64,000 nucleotides of DNA from Parashewanella tropica (GTDB lineage Bacteria > Pseudomonadota > Gammaproteobacteria > Enterobacterales > Shewanellaceae). Below, piece after piece: positions 16,340 to 24,577 of the stretch. Both the position numbers and the translations under genes were made by a program. Where the stretch lies: positions 2,653,501 to 2,717,500 of the forward strand of contig NZ_CP037951.1 in the NCBI RefSeq assembly GCF_004358445.1. The letters are read 5' to 3'. The notes beneath the pieces are model-generated. The model saw only the letters and a program-made list of their open reading frames with translations, made no database searches and had not been told where the DNA came from. How positions within the stretch are numbered: the stretch's first letter is position 1; each line of letters starts with the position of its first letter.

Positions 16340-18136
16340 ATGCAAGCAGATATTTTTGAACGAAAAAAACAATTAGGGCGTGACAAGGTGTCTAACCTCA
16401 TTAACTGGGGACACTGGTTTGCATTTATTAACGGCCTGTTAGCTATGTTGATTGGCTGGCGTTACATCGCCAGCATTGGTGAGCCTGAAACCCTTATCAG
16501 TATCACTTATCTTTCACTGTATACCTTGGGTCAATTTACCTTTTTAGCCTTTATTGTCTATCTGGTATTTATTTTTCCAATCACCATCTTCCTACCATAC
16601 TCTCGTATACTTAGAGGGTTTGCAGCAATTGTTGCCACTGCAGGGTTGTGCACCTTAATTTATGACACCGTTGTTTATGGCGATTATGGCTTGCACCTCA
16701 GCCCTTTTGCTTTTGAACTGGCATGGGGAGATATCAGCTCAATAGTGCAAAGCACTTCTTATCTTGCGGTTCCTATCGCAATATTGATCTTTCAGTTAAC
16801 GCTTTCTAATTTTCTTTGGAAACGCATCGTTAAAATTCAAAGAAAAAATTATGGTCCTAAAGTTCTTTTCGTTGTCGGAGCTGCATTTATTAGCAGCCAT
16901 TTAATCCATATATGGGCCGATGCGACCAATTATATTGATATCACCCGTTATGACGATGCTTACCCAGTTTCTTACCCAGCAACGGCTAAAACCTTTATGG
17001 AAAGCCACGGTTTTGAGCGCTCGACTCAAATTAAGCGTCCACAAGGTGAGAAAGTATTAAGCTATCCTATGGCACCTCTTCAATGCCACGCAGGCAGTAA
17101 GCCGAATATTATGATGATCATAGTAAAAAGCTTACGTAGTGATGTCGTCAACGCAAATACCATGCCATTTTTGACTGATTACGCTCAAAAAAATGTCTCA
17201 TTTACTCAGCATTTTACTGGTGGAACTCACTTCAATAGCAGTATGTTCTCTTTGCTTTACTCACTACAAACCAGTTATATGGACAACACTGCATTTGACT
17301 ATACCAGCCCGATTTTTACTAGAGAGTTAAAGAAAGAAGGCTACCACTTAGAGCTGTTTGCTAATCAAGAGCAACTTGATTATTTACAACCCAAAGCAAT
17401 GTTCGCTGATTTTGATAAAAATCTAACTCGTTCCCACACAAATAGTACCGTTTCAGATTTGGCAAAATTGGGAGCCTTTCAAGAGTGGAAGCAGAAGCAA
17501 TCTAGCCCATGGTTAGCCATGATCACGCTTGACTCAACCTCGACTTACGACACTCCTGTAGGGTTTTTAGGAATTAAAACAGTAAAAGCGCCAAAGGACT
17601 ATTCTCCAGCACAGCGAGTTTTGTTCAATCAATATCGTCAATCAGCCCATTTTGTTGATAAACAAATTGAAATGCTGGTAGAAAGTTTACCGAAAAATAC
17701 TGTAGTGGTTATTGCTGGTGTTAATGGCAATGTGTTCAAAATTAACGATAATAACTACAAAGATTTATTATCTCCAAATAACGTAAACGTTCCACTCATC
17801 ATGCATCTGCCCAATACAGCAAGTAGAACGATCAACTATCGCACTAGTCACTATGGTTTTGTTCCAACCATGCTGACTCAAGTGTTTGGCTGTACTAATC
17901 CCGTATCTGACTATAGTAGCGGCAACACCTTATTCAGCCCGAGTGATAATAACTGGGTTTATGTTGGTGATCAGCGTATTTTTGCTATTTACCAAAAAGA
18001 CGAAACGACCATTATCGACCGTCATGGAAAATACCGTATTTACGACCCAGAGTTTAAAAATAGAATCAAAAAGAAAATGAGTGCGCCTGAGTTAATCCAA
18101 GTGATGCGTGAAGGTCGAAGACTTTACAACAAATGA
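16340..18136 (+). CDS. yejM: YejM/LapC/PbgA, inner-membrane regulator of LPS synthesis
   Basis: 598 aa. N-terminal 200 residues hold about five membrane segments (DUF3413), followed by a periplasmic sulfatase-like domain (from about residue 250, with PNIMMIIVKSLRSDVV, MPFLTDYAQ, FTGGTHFNSSMFSLLYS). In enterobacteria this protein senses LPS and, through LapB and FtsH, controls LpxC turnover and so lipid A production. The sulfatase fold normally lacks catalytic function in this family; here the usual nucleophile region reads KSLRSD. Third gene of yejK/yejLM. The 3' end is followed after 22 bp by yjbQ. Confidence 0.9.
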   Translation: MQADIFERKKQLGRDKVSNLINWGHWFAFINGLLAMLIGWRYIASIGEPETLISITYLSLYTLGQFTFLAFIVYLVFIFPITIFLPYSRILRGFAAIVATAGLCTLIYDTVVYGDYGLHLSPFAFELAWGDISSIVQSTSYLAVPIAILIFQLTLSNFLWKRIVKIQRKNYGPKVLFVVGAAFISSHLIHIWADATNYIDITRYDDAYPVSYPATAKTFMESHGFERSTQIKRPQGEKVLSYPMAPLQCHAGSKPNIMMIIVKSLRSDVVNANTMPFLTDYAQKNVSFTQHFTGGTHFNSSMFSLLYSLQTSYMDNTAFDYTSPIFTRELKKEGYHLELFANQEQLDYLQPKAMFADFDKNLTRSHTNSTVSDLAKLGAFQEWKQKQSSPWLAMITLDSTSTYDTPVGFLGIKTVKAPKDYSPAQRVLFNQYRQSAHFVDKQIEMLVESLPKNTVVVIAGVNGNVFKINDNNYKDLLSPNNVNVPLIMHLPNTASRTINYRTSHYGFVPTMLTQVFGCTNPVSDYSSGNTLFSPSDNNWVYVGDQRIFAIYQKDETTIIDRHGKYRIYDPEFKNRIKKKMSAPELIQVMREGRRLYNK

Positions 18137-18158
18137 TAAAGTAAAGGTTGGTATTCCC

Positions 18159-18584
18159 ATGTGGATTCAAAAGCGATTTTCAATCTCGCCTAAAAAGCGT
18201 GGCTTTCATTTAATTACTGAAGAAGTCATTGCTCAACTTCCCGAGTTGAAACAATACAAAGTTGGGTTACTGAATGTGTTTATTCAACACACTTCTGCTT
18301 CATTAACCATTAATGAAAATGCCGACCCGACAGTAAGGCAAGATTTTGAGAGCTTTTTTAATCGCAAGGTGCCTGAAAATGAACCTTATTATCGTCACAC
18401 TTATGAAGGAAGTGACGATATGCCTGCTCACCTGAAAGCAAGCCTACTCGGTAATAGCGTTACGATTCCAATTTCAGACGGGCGATTGAATATGGGAATG
18501 TGGCAAGGAATATACCTTGGAGAGCACAGAGACTATGGTGGTAGCCGAACTTTAGTTGTGACCCTACAAGGTGAACTGAATTGA
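18159..18584 (+). CDS. yjbQ: YjbQ family protein (UPF0047, secondary thiamine-phosphate synthase type)
   Basis: 141 aa from ATG 18159 (MWIQKRFSIS...); a longer frame from 18108 overlaps yejM and lacks a good RBS. Family motifs: VFIQHTSASLTINENADPTVRQDFE (seen near residues 40-65, with conserved H-T-S-A), GSDDMPAHLKASLLGNSVTIPI, and WQGIYLGEHRD. E. coli YjbQ has weak thiamine-phosphate synthase activity; the physiological role is open. Its stop codon lies inside a perfect 14-bp inverted repeat. Confidence 0.9.
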   Translation: MWIQKRFSISPKKRGFHLITEEVIAQLPELKQYKVGLLNVFIQHTSASLTINENADPTVRQDFESFFNRKVPENEPYYRHTYEGSDDMPAHLKASLLGNSVTIPISDGRLNMGMWQGIYLGEHRDYGGSRTLVVTLQGELN

Positions 18585-18608
18585 GAGTAAATAATTACTC
18601 TCAATTCA
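18577..18608. terminator. 14-bp perfect hairpin overlapping the yjbQ stop
   Basis: TGAATTGAGAGTAA (18577-18590) and TTACTCTCAATTCA (18595-18608) form a perfect stem with a 4-nt loop. It lies between convergent yjbQ and the transglycosylase gene. No T run follows on either strand, so it may stall rather than terminate, or protect mRNA 3' ends. Confidence 0.5.
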
Positions 18609-18618
18609 GCCACAATGA

Positions 18619-19821
18619 TTAGGTTTTCGAATTGATTCTACTTTTCAGCAATATCTTAAGCACTTTATCACTTGGATATCCATCAGCGATTAATCCTTTC
18701 TTCTTTTGAAAGTTTTGTAGTGCCGCAATGGTACGAGAACCGATAATTCCATCAGGCTTACCTGTATCATATCCTAATGCATTCAAGGACTGTTGCATGG
18801 CTTTTAGTTCATCTCTGGGTATTCTCGGTAACTTGGGTGGTTGTATAACTAATTGAGTCGCACCTGCTATTCGGTCTGCAAGATGCCCCACAGAGATTGC
18901 GTAAAATGAGCTGTTATTCCAGCGCATAATCGTCTTGAAGTTATTGTATGCAAGGAAAGCAGGTCCTGTGTGACCTGATGGTAAATAGAGCCTTGCTTTC
19001 ATATTAGCAACGACTAATGGACGGCCGTCAGCCATTCTAACACCAAGCTTTTTCCACTTTTCCAAATCGTATACTTTTTGCTGTCCTATCGGGCTAAAAT
19101 CAAATCCTTTGGGAAGTTTGACTTCCCTGCCCCAGCGTTCAGCTCGTGTCCATCCTAAGTGTTGTAAAAAGTTAGCCGCTGACGTTAGCGCGTCTATCTC
19201 ACTATTCCATAAATCGGCTTTACCATCTCCATCGGCATCTACAGCATATTTGGCATAAGCACTCGGCATAAATTGAGTATGCCCCATAGCGCCAGCCCAT
19301 GAACCCGTCATTTTTTCGTAACTAAAACCGTTTTTTTGTTTGATTTTTAAAGCTTGCATAAGCTCTTTTGTAAAGAACTTACCACGCCTTGGTTTACACG
19401 CTAATGTCACTAACGAATCAATGACAGGCCTCTTACCTTTGTATCCACCGTAGTTGGTTTCGAGTCCCCAAAAAGCAAGAATATATTGTCCGGGGATACC
19501 ATACTTAACAGTAAGTTGATTAAGTAGCTTACGATGTTTCTTCCAAAGAGCTTGCCCTTTTTGAATCCTCCATGCATTAACCCTACGATTAAAATAAGTT
19601 TCAAAAGTAGCGCTAAATTCAGGCTGATTTTTATCAAGTTTTACAACTTTTGGTCGAGGTTTTACTCGATCTAAAGAGTCTTTAATTGTCGCTTGTGTTA
19701 TCCCTTGAGCTATTGCCTTTTCTTTTAAATTTGAGAGACACTGGTAAAACTCAGCTTCTTGTGAAAACACTGATGTAGAGCTAAATAAGAGGCTGAATGC
19801 GATAAGGCTCGTCCTATTCAT
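18619..19821 (-). CDS. lytic murein transglycosylase (MltB/SLT_2 type) with peptidoglycan-binding domain
   Basis: 400 aa. Signal peptide (MNRTSLIAFSLLFSSTSVFSQ), then an SLT_2 domain with catalytic glutamate in FWGLETNYGG, the MGHTQFMPSAYAKYAVDADGDGKADLW block typical of MltB relatives (read across residues 190-215), and a C-terminal PG_binding_1 domain (DELKAMQQSLNALGYDTGKPDG, GSRTIAALQNFQ). It cleaves the glycan backbone to 1,6-anhydro ends in the periplasm. No lipobox, so soluble. Convergent with yjbQ. Confidence 0.9.
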   Translation of the reverse strand: MNRTSLIAFSLLFSSTSVFSQEAEFYQCLSNLKEKAIAQGITQATIKDSLDRVKPRPKVVKLDKNQPEFSATFETYFNRRVNAWRIQKGQALWKKHRKLLNQLTVKYGIPGQYILAFWGLETNYGGYKGKRPVIDSLVTLACKPRRGKFFTKELMQALKIKQKNGFSYEKMTGSWAGAMGHTQFMPSAYAKYAVDADGDGKADLWNSEIDALTSAANFLQHLGWTRAERWGREVKLPKGFDFSPIGQQKVYDLEKWKKLGVRMADGRPLVVANMKARLYLPSGHTGPAFLAYNNFKTIMRWNNSSFYAISVGHLADRIAGATQLVIQPPKLPRIPRDELKAMQQSLNALGYDTGKPDGIIGSRTIAALQNFQKKKGLIADGYPSDKVLKILLKSRINSKT

Positions 19822-19904
19822 AAAAAATGCTCCTAAATTTCCTGTTCCTAAGGGTTAGCAAGGCATTATAATGCCAGTAATTCAATTGCCTTTGAGAGTA
19901 CATT

Positions 19905-20270
19905 ATGACAGAAATCACACCAACCCTAACGGCTTTTATTAATAACATCGAAGAATCGCAGTTATTTTGGGCATTACTAGATGAAACTGGCGAAGGCTGG
20001 GTCGTTTGTGATTCATCAGAATATGAAGATACTGACGTAATGCCAGTTTGGTCTTCAGAAGATGAAGCCAATAAGCATTGTATTGAAGAATGGTCAGCGT
20101 ACAAACCTGCGGCAATCAGTATTCGTGAGTATCTTGAGATCTGGGTTGACGATCTAAACAATGATGGTGTGTTAATGGGAATTAATTGGATCCTTGATGG
20201 CGATTGTCATGAAATTGACCCTATTGAACTTGCCAAACACTTAGTTGAAATTGAGGCTGAGGAACACTAA
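19905..20270 (+). CDS. DUF2750 domain protein
   Basis: 121 aa, acidic. FWALLDETGEGWVVCDS...MPVWSSEDEANKHC and a later LEIWVDDLNNDGVLMGINW match the DUF2750 family of small cytoplasmic proteins. No function known. ATG 19905 has GAGAGT upstream (TTTGAGAGTACATTATG). Single gene with its own terminator. Confidence 0.85.
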   Translation: MTEITPTLTAFINNIEESQLFWALLDETGEGWVVCDSSEYEDTDVMPVWSSEDEANKHCIEEWSAYKPAAISIREYLEIWVDDLNNDGVLMGINWILDGDCHEIDPIELAKHLVEIEAEEH

Positions 20271-20281
20271 TCCTTCACAAA

Positions 20282-20307
20282 AAGCCGACCAATTAGTCGG
20301 TCGGCTT
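20282..20307 (+). terminator. rho-independent terminator
   Basis: AAGCCGACC (20282-20290) pairs with GGTCGGCTT (20299-20307). It follows the DUF2750 gene by 11 bp and is immediately followed by a MITE. Confidence 0.75.
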
Positions 20308-20311
20308 ATTA

Positions 20312-20574
20312 GGGGCTGTTGATCTTTCAGGATTAAATTTTGTGCTACTTGAGCACTTTTCTGTTCAAGGCGTGAGCAGTGAAGCTTAGCTATCTAAGCA
20401 AGCTGGTCACAACACAGAACAGGAGGTGCTCAAAAGCATCAAAGACAGCGTAAATTGGTCACTTCTGCTGCGTTATCGTTTGTTTATGTAAAGTAACTAC
20501 ACTGCACAAACTCTGCCTTGCATAAGATAACCAATTTATCGCTGCAAAAATAATCACGAAAGCTCAACAGCCCC
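20312..20574. mobile_element. 263-bp MITE with TA flanks
   Basis: Terminal inverted repeats GGGGCTGTTGATCTTTC (20312-20328) and GAAAGCTCAACAGCCCC (20558-20574) match at 16 of 17 positions. TA dinucleotides flank both ends (20310-20311 and 20575-20576), consistent with a TA target duplication of the IS630/Tc1-mariner type. No coding capacity. It lies between the DUF2750 terminator and the next gene and could supply promoter or terminator sequence. Confidence 0.75.
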
Positions 20575-20675
20575 TAGATTTTTCTTCATCCGACAGCAAA
20601 ATTAATCTAAATTACATGTTTGATTAATCATTGAGCGATATACTGATCTCCCAACTCTATACAGAGAACAGCGCT

Positions 20676-21194
20676 ATGAAACAGTCAAAGTTATTTAGCA
20701 TCATGTTCATCGGTAGTATGGTTAGCGCCTCAGCATTTTCTTCTTCGCTTCCTTGTATTTCTGATATCCAAGGTAACGGCTCTCAGAGCTCACCCTACGT
20801 GATTCAGAACAATACTCAGTATTGCAATTTGCAAATTCCAGCAGGATCGACCACTTATTTTGTATATCAAAACCCTGCTGAAGCTATGGGAGTGTTTGAA
20901 TTGCTTTATGACGATAATGGCAGTCATGGAGCTATATCGGGACATATTGAGCAATCAGGTAAATGGCTCTCTACGCCATATAATATAATACCGTCAAAAA
21001 ATGATGGCTCAGTTCCAAACTTTGAATATTATTCGATATCTCCCATGAAATCTGGGAAATGGATTATGACAGTAAGTGCCGATAAATCAGGCCCGCTTAC
21101 TCATGCTAGTTTTAGTGCTTTTGTATTTTATGGGCAGCCAGATAATCCATATCAGCTAAATTTCGCTCACAAGCCCCATAGTACAACGCAATAA
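20676..21194 (+). CDS. secreted hypothetical protein, possibly with a pre-peptidase C-terminal-like domain
   Basis: 172 aa from ATG 20676, chosen because a signal peptide follows directly (MKQSKLFSIMFIGSMVSASAFS). The mature part (LPCISDIQGNGSQSSPYVI...) is beta-rich with two early cysteines that could form a disulphide. The order GNGSQSSPYVIQNN, STTYFVYQNPAEAMGVFELLYDD and GKWIMTVSAD recalls PPC-type jelly-roll domains of secreted proteases, but no protease part is attached. Function unknown. A strong terminator follows. Confidence 0.6.
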   Translation: MKQSKLFSIMFIGSMVSASAFSSSLPCISDIQGNGSQSSPYVIQNNTQYCNLQIPAGSTTYFVYQNPAEAMGVFELLYDDNGSHGAISGHIEQSGKWLSTPYNIIPSKNDGSVPNFEYYSISPMKSGKWIMTVSADKSGPLTHASFSAFVFYGQPDNPYQLNFAHKPHSTTQ

Positions 21195-21210
21195 TCGACA
21201 ATACATCTCG

Positions 21211-21240
21211 GAAGGCTTTTATTTTTTAATAAAAGCCTTC
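21211..21240. terminator. bidirectional terminator
   Basis: GAAGGCTTTTATT (21211-21223) and AATAAAAGCCTTC (21228-21240) form a 13-bp stem. It sits between the convergent secreted-protein gene and cheV and has A/T tracts usable on both strands. Confidence 0.85.
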
Positions 21241-21254
21241 ATTGAACTCTTATA

Positions 21255-22199
21255 TTAAACCGCAATAACTTCTCTTAAGCGATCTTGCACCGCTTCAACT
21301 AAAGCATCTGGTTGAAATTTAGAAATAAAGCGGTTGAAGCCAACTTTTTCTGCCAAAGCATTATTAAAGCTGCCGCTTAAAGAAGTATTGAGTACGACAT
21401 GTAAATTTTTGAGATTTTCATCTGAACGGATTTCATGCACCAGTTTGTAGCCATCCATCTCTGGCATTTCAGCATCACTGATCATCATTAGAATTTCATC
21501 AGTTACACGCTTGCCTTCCTGTTGCCACCTTTTAAGCATGTTTAGTGCTTGGAGCCCGTCTGAAGCCTCAAGAACTTCGATTCCTAATGGTGTTAAGGTT
21601 TCGACAATCAAGTTCCTAGCTGTTGCAGAGTCATCAACAACAAACACCTTCCTACCATACATTTCTTCAACAAGTTGATTATCTAGTACTTCTTTGGAAA
21701 CAGAAACATCATACGAAATAATCTCAGCAAGTACTTTTTCAACGTCAATGATTGATACCAAGCGATTGCTCCCTTGGTGATCAACTCTTGTAATCGCTGT
21801 CAGGTAACTATTTTTTCCTACTGATTTTGGTGGAGGCAGGATATCTTCCCATGTCATGTTGATGATATGTTCAACATCCCCAACTAAGAAACCTTGTACC
21901 GTTCTGTTGTACTCGGTAATGATGAGATTAGGGTTTTGATGTTCTGGTAAGTGGGTAAAACCAATAGCCTTACGTAAATCGATAACGGGTATCGGCACAC
22001 CACGAATGGTTGCAACCCCTTCAATATGTGGATGACTTCCAGGCAAAGAACTTAATTGAGGAAGCTTAACGACTTCTCGCACCTTGAACACATTAATTGC
22101 AAACAATTGAGTAGCATTGATTTTAAATAATAATAGTTCTAGGCGATTTTTACCCACCAACTTTGTACGTTGATCGACACTGGTTAATACGTTCGACAT
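21255..22199 (-). CDS. cheV: chemotaxis protein CheV
   Basis: 314 aa. Residues 15-165 form a CheW-like adaptor domain (ELLLFKINATQLFAINVFKVREVV, GVATIRGVPIPVIDLRKAIG). Residues 185-310 form a response-regulator receiver (KVFVVDDSATARNLI with the acidic pair, ISDAEMPEMDG with the phospho-acceptor Asp, NTSLSG, ISKFQPD with the conserved Lys). CheV links chemoreceptors to CheA and tunes signalling when phosphorylated. Inner face of the membrane at receptor arrays. Orphan, as CheV often is. Confidence 0.93.
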   Translation of the reverse strand: MSNVLTSVDQRTKLVGKNRLELLLFKINATQLFAINVFKVREVVKLPQLSSLPGSHPHIEGVATIRGVPIPVIDLRKAIGFTHLPEHQNPNLIITEYNRTVQGFLVGDVEHIINMTWEDILPPPKSVGKNSYLTAITRVDHQGSNRLVSIIDVEKVLAEIISYDVSVSKEVLDNQLVEEMYGRKVFVVDDSATARNLIVETLTPLGIEVLEASDGLQALNMLKRWQQEGKRVTDEILMMISDAEMPEMDGYKLVHEIRSDENLKNLHVVLNTSLSGSFNNALAEKVGFNRFISKFQPDALVEAVQDRLREVIAV

Positions 22200-22264
22200 C
22201 TACTTCTCTGGCTTATCATTTTATTATTAATTATTTATCGGGCAGTCTATTGCGAACTTTAGAG

Positions 22265-22864
22265 TTACCCTACTTTTCGAGCCAAAATTCTACCAGAAAA
22301 ATTATATAGTTGTTTATCTTCAATGATTTCAAAGCCAGAATGGAGTAACTGTGCCTTTAGCTCTTGATGATCAAAGCGATTAGTTTGCGGATGCTCAAAA
22401 AACACATTGGCTAATGGATTACAAATGGCTTTACGATACAAATCTTCAATTACGAAATAGCCCCTAGGTTTCAATACGCGATTCACTTCAACTACTGCCT
22501 GCTGCCAGTTAGGAATATGATGGAAAACCGCAAATTCGAACACCATATCAAATTGTTCATCTTCAAATGGCAACTGCTCCGCATCAGCCTGTTGGATGAG
22601 TATCTCATCAGAACCTTTAAAGCGCTTTTGAGTTGCATATACCATCTCATCATCAAAATCAACGGCTGTGATATGAGCAGGGTTTAAATGTCGCCTGATT
22701 AGTTCAACACCATTACCAAAACCACAGCCAATTTCTAGTACTGAACTTGGCGTTTGCGGTGGGCGAGCAAACATCGACATCAATCTAGGCATTTCAATAT
22801 GATTTTGAACCCAAAATCGAACTGGATTATTTACGATAAACTTCTCGAATGTGTTTAATTTCAT
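22265..22864 (-). CDS. class I SAM-dependent methyltransferase
   Basis: 199 aa. Motif I VLEIGCGFGNGVELI (about residue 42), acidic end of beta-2 in ITAVDFDDEMV, ILIQQADAEQLPFEDEQFDMVFEF (motif IV region) and a post-motif VVEVNRVLKPRGYFVIEDL mark a Methyltransf_11-type enzyme. Substrate unknown. ATG 22864 begins MKLNTFEKFIVNNP. Single gene between cheV and pheA on the opposite strand from pheA. Confidence 0.85.
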   Translation of the reverse strand: MKLNTFEKFIVNNPVRFWVQNHIEMPRLMSMFARPPQTPSSVLEIGCGFGNGVELIRRHLNPAHITAVDFDDEMVYATQKRFKGSDEILIQQADAEQLPFEDEQFDMVFEFAVFHHIPNWQQAVVEVNRVLKPRGYFVIEDLYRKAICNPLANVFFEHPQTNRFDHQELKAQLLHSGFEIIEDKQLYNFSGRILARKVG

Positions 22865-22999
22865 AAAATTATGACTTTTTCCTACATTATCTCACAGTAT
22901 AACTGGCTCACTGAAAACTAGGGGGGTAAGATATTCGTGAAGCTTCAAAATGCACCTTTTTAAGTTTCATTAAACTATACGCGATAAATAGGAAACGGG

Positions 23000-24175
23000 A
23001 TGACTGAAACAACATACTCTTTAGATGACATACGACTTCGTCTTAACGAACTTGACGACGAACTTTTAAGTTTACTTTCTGAGCGTCGTAAGATGAGTCT
23101 TGAAGTAGCAAAGAGTAAAGTGCAAACAGCCAAACCCGTACGAGACGCAGTTAGAGAACAACAGCTCTTAGTTAAACTGATCAATGCAGGTAAAGATAAA
23201 TATGAACTGGATGCCGAGTACATCACTAAACTGTTTCATACCATCATCGAAGATTCTGTATTGTTACAGCAATCCTATTTACAAAATTTAGCGAACCCTG
23301 AAACGTGCCGTAAGCCATTAGCAAGAGTCGCTTTTCTTGGCGATAAAGGCTCATATTCGCACTTAGCGAGCCAAGAATATTTCAGTCGTAAGAACACTGA
23401 TTTGATTGAACTAAATTGCCAGCATTTTAGAGAAATTATCAAAACCGTGGAATCTGGTCATGCCGATTATGGCGTGTTACCGATAGAAAACACCAGTTCA
23501 GGTTCAATCAATGAGGTTTATGATCAACTTCAACACACAACATTGTATATAGTGGGTGAATTGACACTTCCGATTGAGCATTGTTTAGTCGCCACTTCCG
23601 AAACAAATATTGAAGCGATAACCACCCTATACTCTCACCCACAACCTTATCAACAGTGCAGTGAATTCATTAGTCATCTTGATGACGTAAAAATGGTATC
23701 TTGTGCCAGTACTGTGGACGCTATGAATAAGGTAAAAGAGCTAAACAGCACAGATACAGCCGCAATAGGCAACGCTTCGACAGCTAAGCTTTATGGGTTA
23801 CAACCAATTAAAGGCAATATTGCCAACCAAACAGAAAACCATACTCGCTTCATTGTTGTAGCTCGTAAGCCTGTAGAAGTTTCTTCACAAATTCCAGCGA
23901 AAACTACCTTGATAATGTCAACGTCTCAACAAGCTGGCTCTTTAGTTTCTACTCTGCTTGTATTGCAAAAATTTGGCATCAATATGACTAAGTTAGAATC
24001 TCGTCCTATTATGGGGAACCCATGGGAAGAGATGTTTTATGTGGATTTAGAAGCTCACTTAAACGATGAAAATATGCAGCAAGCGTTAGCAGAGTTAACT
24101 AAGCTAACCACTCATATAAAAGTGCTGGGCTGTTATCCGAGCGAAAATGTAAAGCCTACACAGGTGAGACTGTAA
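23000..24175 (+). CDS. pheA: bifunctional chorismate mutase/prephenate dehydratase
   Basis: 391 aa, close to E. coli PheA (386 aa). Residues 1-90 are the AroQ chorismate mutase (RLRLNELDDELLSLLSERRKMSLEVAKSK... with conserved Arg and Lys). Residues 105-285 are prephenate dehydratase (VAFLGDKGSYSHLA, GVLPIENTSSGSINEVYD, NHTRFIVVA with the TRF motif). The C-terminal ACT domain binds phenylalanine (ESRPIMGNPWEEMFYVDL). Catalyses chorismate to prephenate to phenylpyruvate. I see no phenylalanine-rich leader peptide or attenuator in 22865-22999. Confidence 0.95.
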   Translation: MTETTYSLDDIRLRLNELDDELLSLLSERRKMSLEVAKSKVQTAKPVRDAVREQQLLVKLINAGKDKYELDAEYITKLFHTIIEDSVLLQQSYLQNLANPETCRKPLARVAFLGDKGSYSHLASQEYFSRKNTDLIELNCQHFREIIKTVESGHADYGVLPIENTSSGSINEVYDQLQHTTLYIVGELTLPIEHCLVATSETNIEAITTLYSHPQPYQQCSEFISHLDDVKMVSCASTVDAMNKVKELNSTDTAAIGNASTAKLYGLQPIKGNIANQTENHTRFIVVARKPVEVSSQIPAKTTLIMSTSQQAGSLVSTLLVLQKFGINMTKLESRPIMGNPWEEMFYVDLEAHLNDENMQQALAELTKLTTHIKVLGCYPSENVKPTQVRL

Positions 24176-24181
24176 TAGGTA

Positions 24182-24472
24182 TCACTTTTCATCAACACAG
24201 CACTCAGCTTTTAAAAAATCAATAACCGCATCTAACGTTTGGTATTCTGCAATACAAAACAAGGTGCGGCTTTCTCTTTGTTGACGAAGTAAGCCCGCTG
24301 AAATCAAACCGGAAAGATGGTGGGAAAGTGTCGAGCCGGGAATAGACAGACTTTCTTGAATCACGCCAACAGCAATCCCCTTTTCTCCAGCCCTAACCAC
24401 TTGCTTGTAGATTGCTAATCGAGTTGGATGACCGAGTTCTTTTAACGCTTTAGCAGCGGTTTCAATATTCAT
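24182..24472 (-). CDS. ArsR-family metalloregulatory repressor
   Basis: 96 aa winged-helix protein: ALKELGHPTRLAIYKQVVRAGEKG, SIPGSTLSHHLSGLISAGLLRQQRESRTLFC. The C-terminal pair in ECCVDEK plus Cys in LFCIAEY are candidate metal or metalloid ligands. Divergent from a permease gene with two identical-spaced palindromes between them, so it very likely represses that permease and itself. Inducer (arsenic, other metal) cannot be decided. Confidence 0.9.
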   Translation of the reverse strand: MNIETAAKALKELGHPTRLAIYKQVVRAGEKGIAVGVIQESLSIPGSTLSHHLSGLISAGLLRQQRESRTLFCIAEYQTLDAVIDFLKAECCVDEK

Positions 24473-24494
24473 AGTGTGATCTCAGTTTAAAATA

Positions 24495-24565
24495 TATTTC
24501 CATATTACTAGAAATAACTTGTAATAGCTATGGAACAAATATATATTTCGAACATTCCAGAAATA
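24495..24565. promoter_or_regulatory. twin ArsR-type operators
   Basis: TATTTC-N10-GAAATA occurs twice, at 24495-24516 and 24544-24565, with the same half-sites and the same 10-nt gap, 49 bp apart. One lies near the regulator start and one near the permease start, fitting dual control by the divergent ArsR protein. Confidence 0.65.
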
Positions 24566-24577
24566 TAGGTTTAAATT

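Noticed and set aside
22865-22999. Phenylalanine attenuator before pheA
   Set aside because: No Phe-rich leader peptide and no terminator/antiterminator pair could be found.
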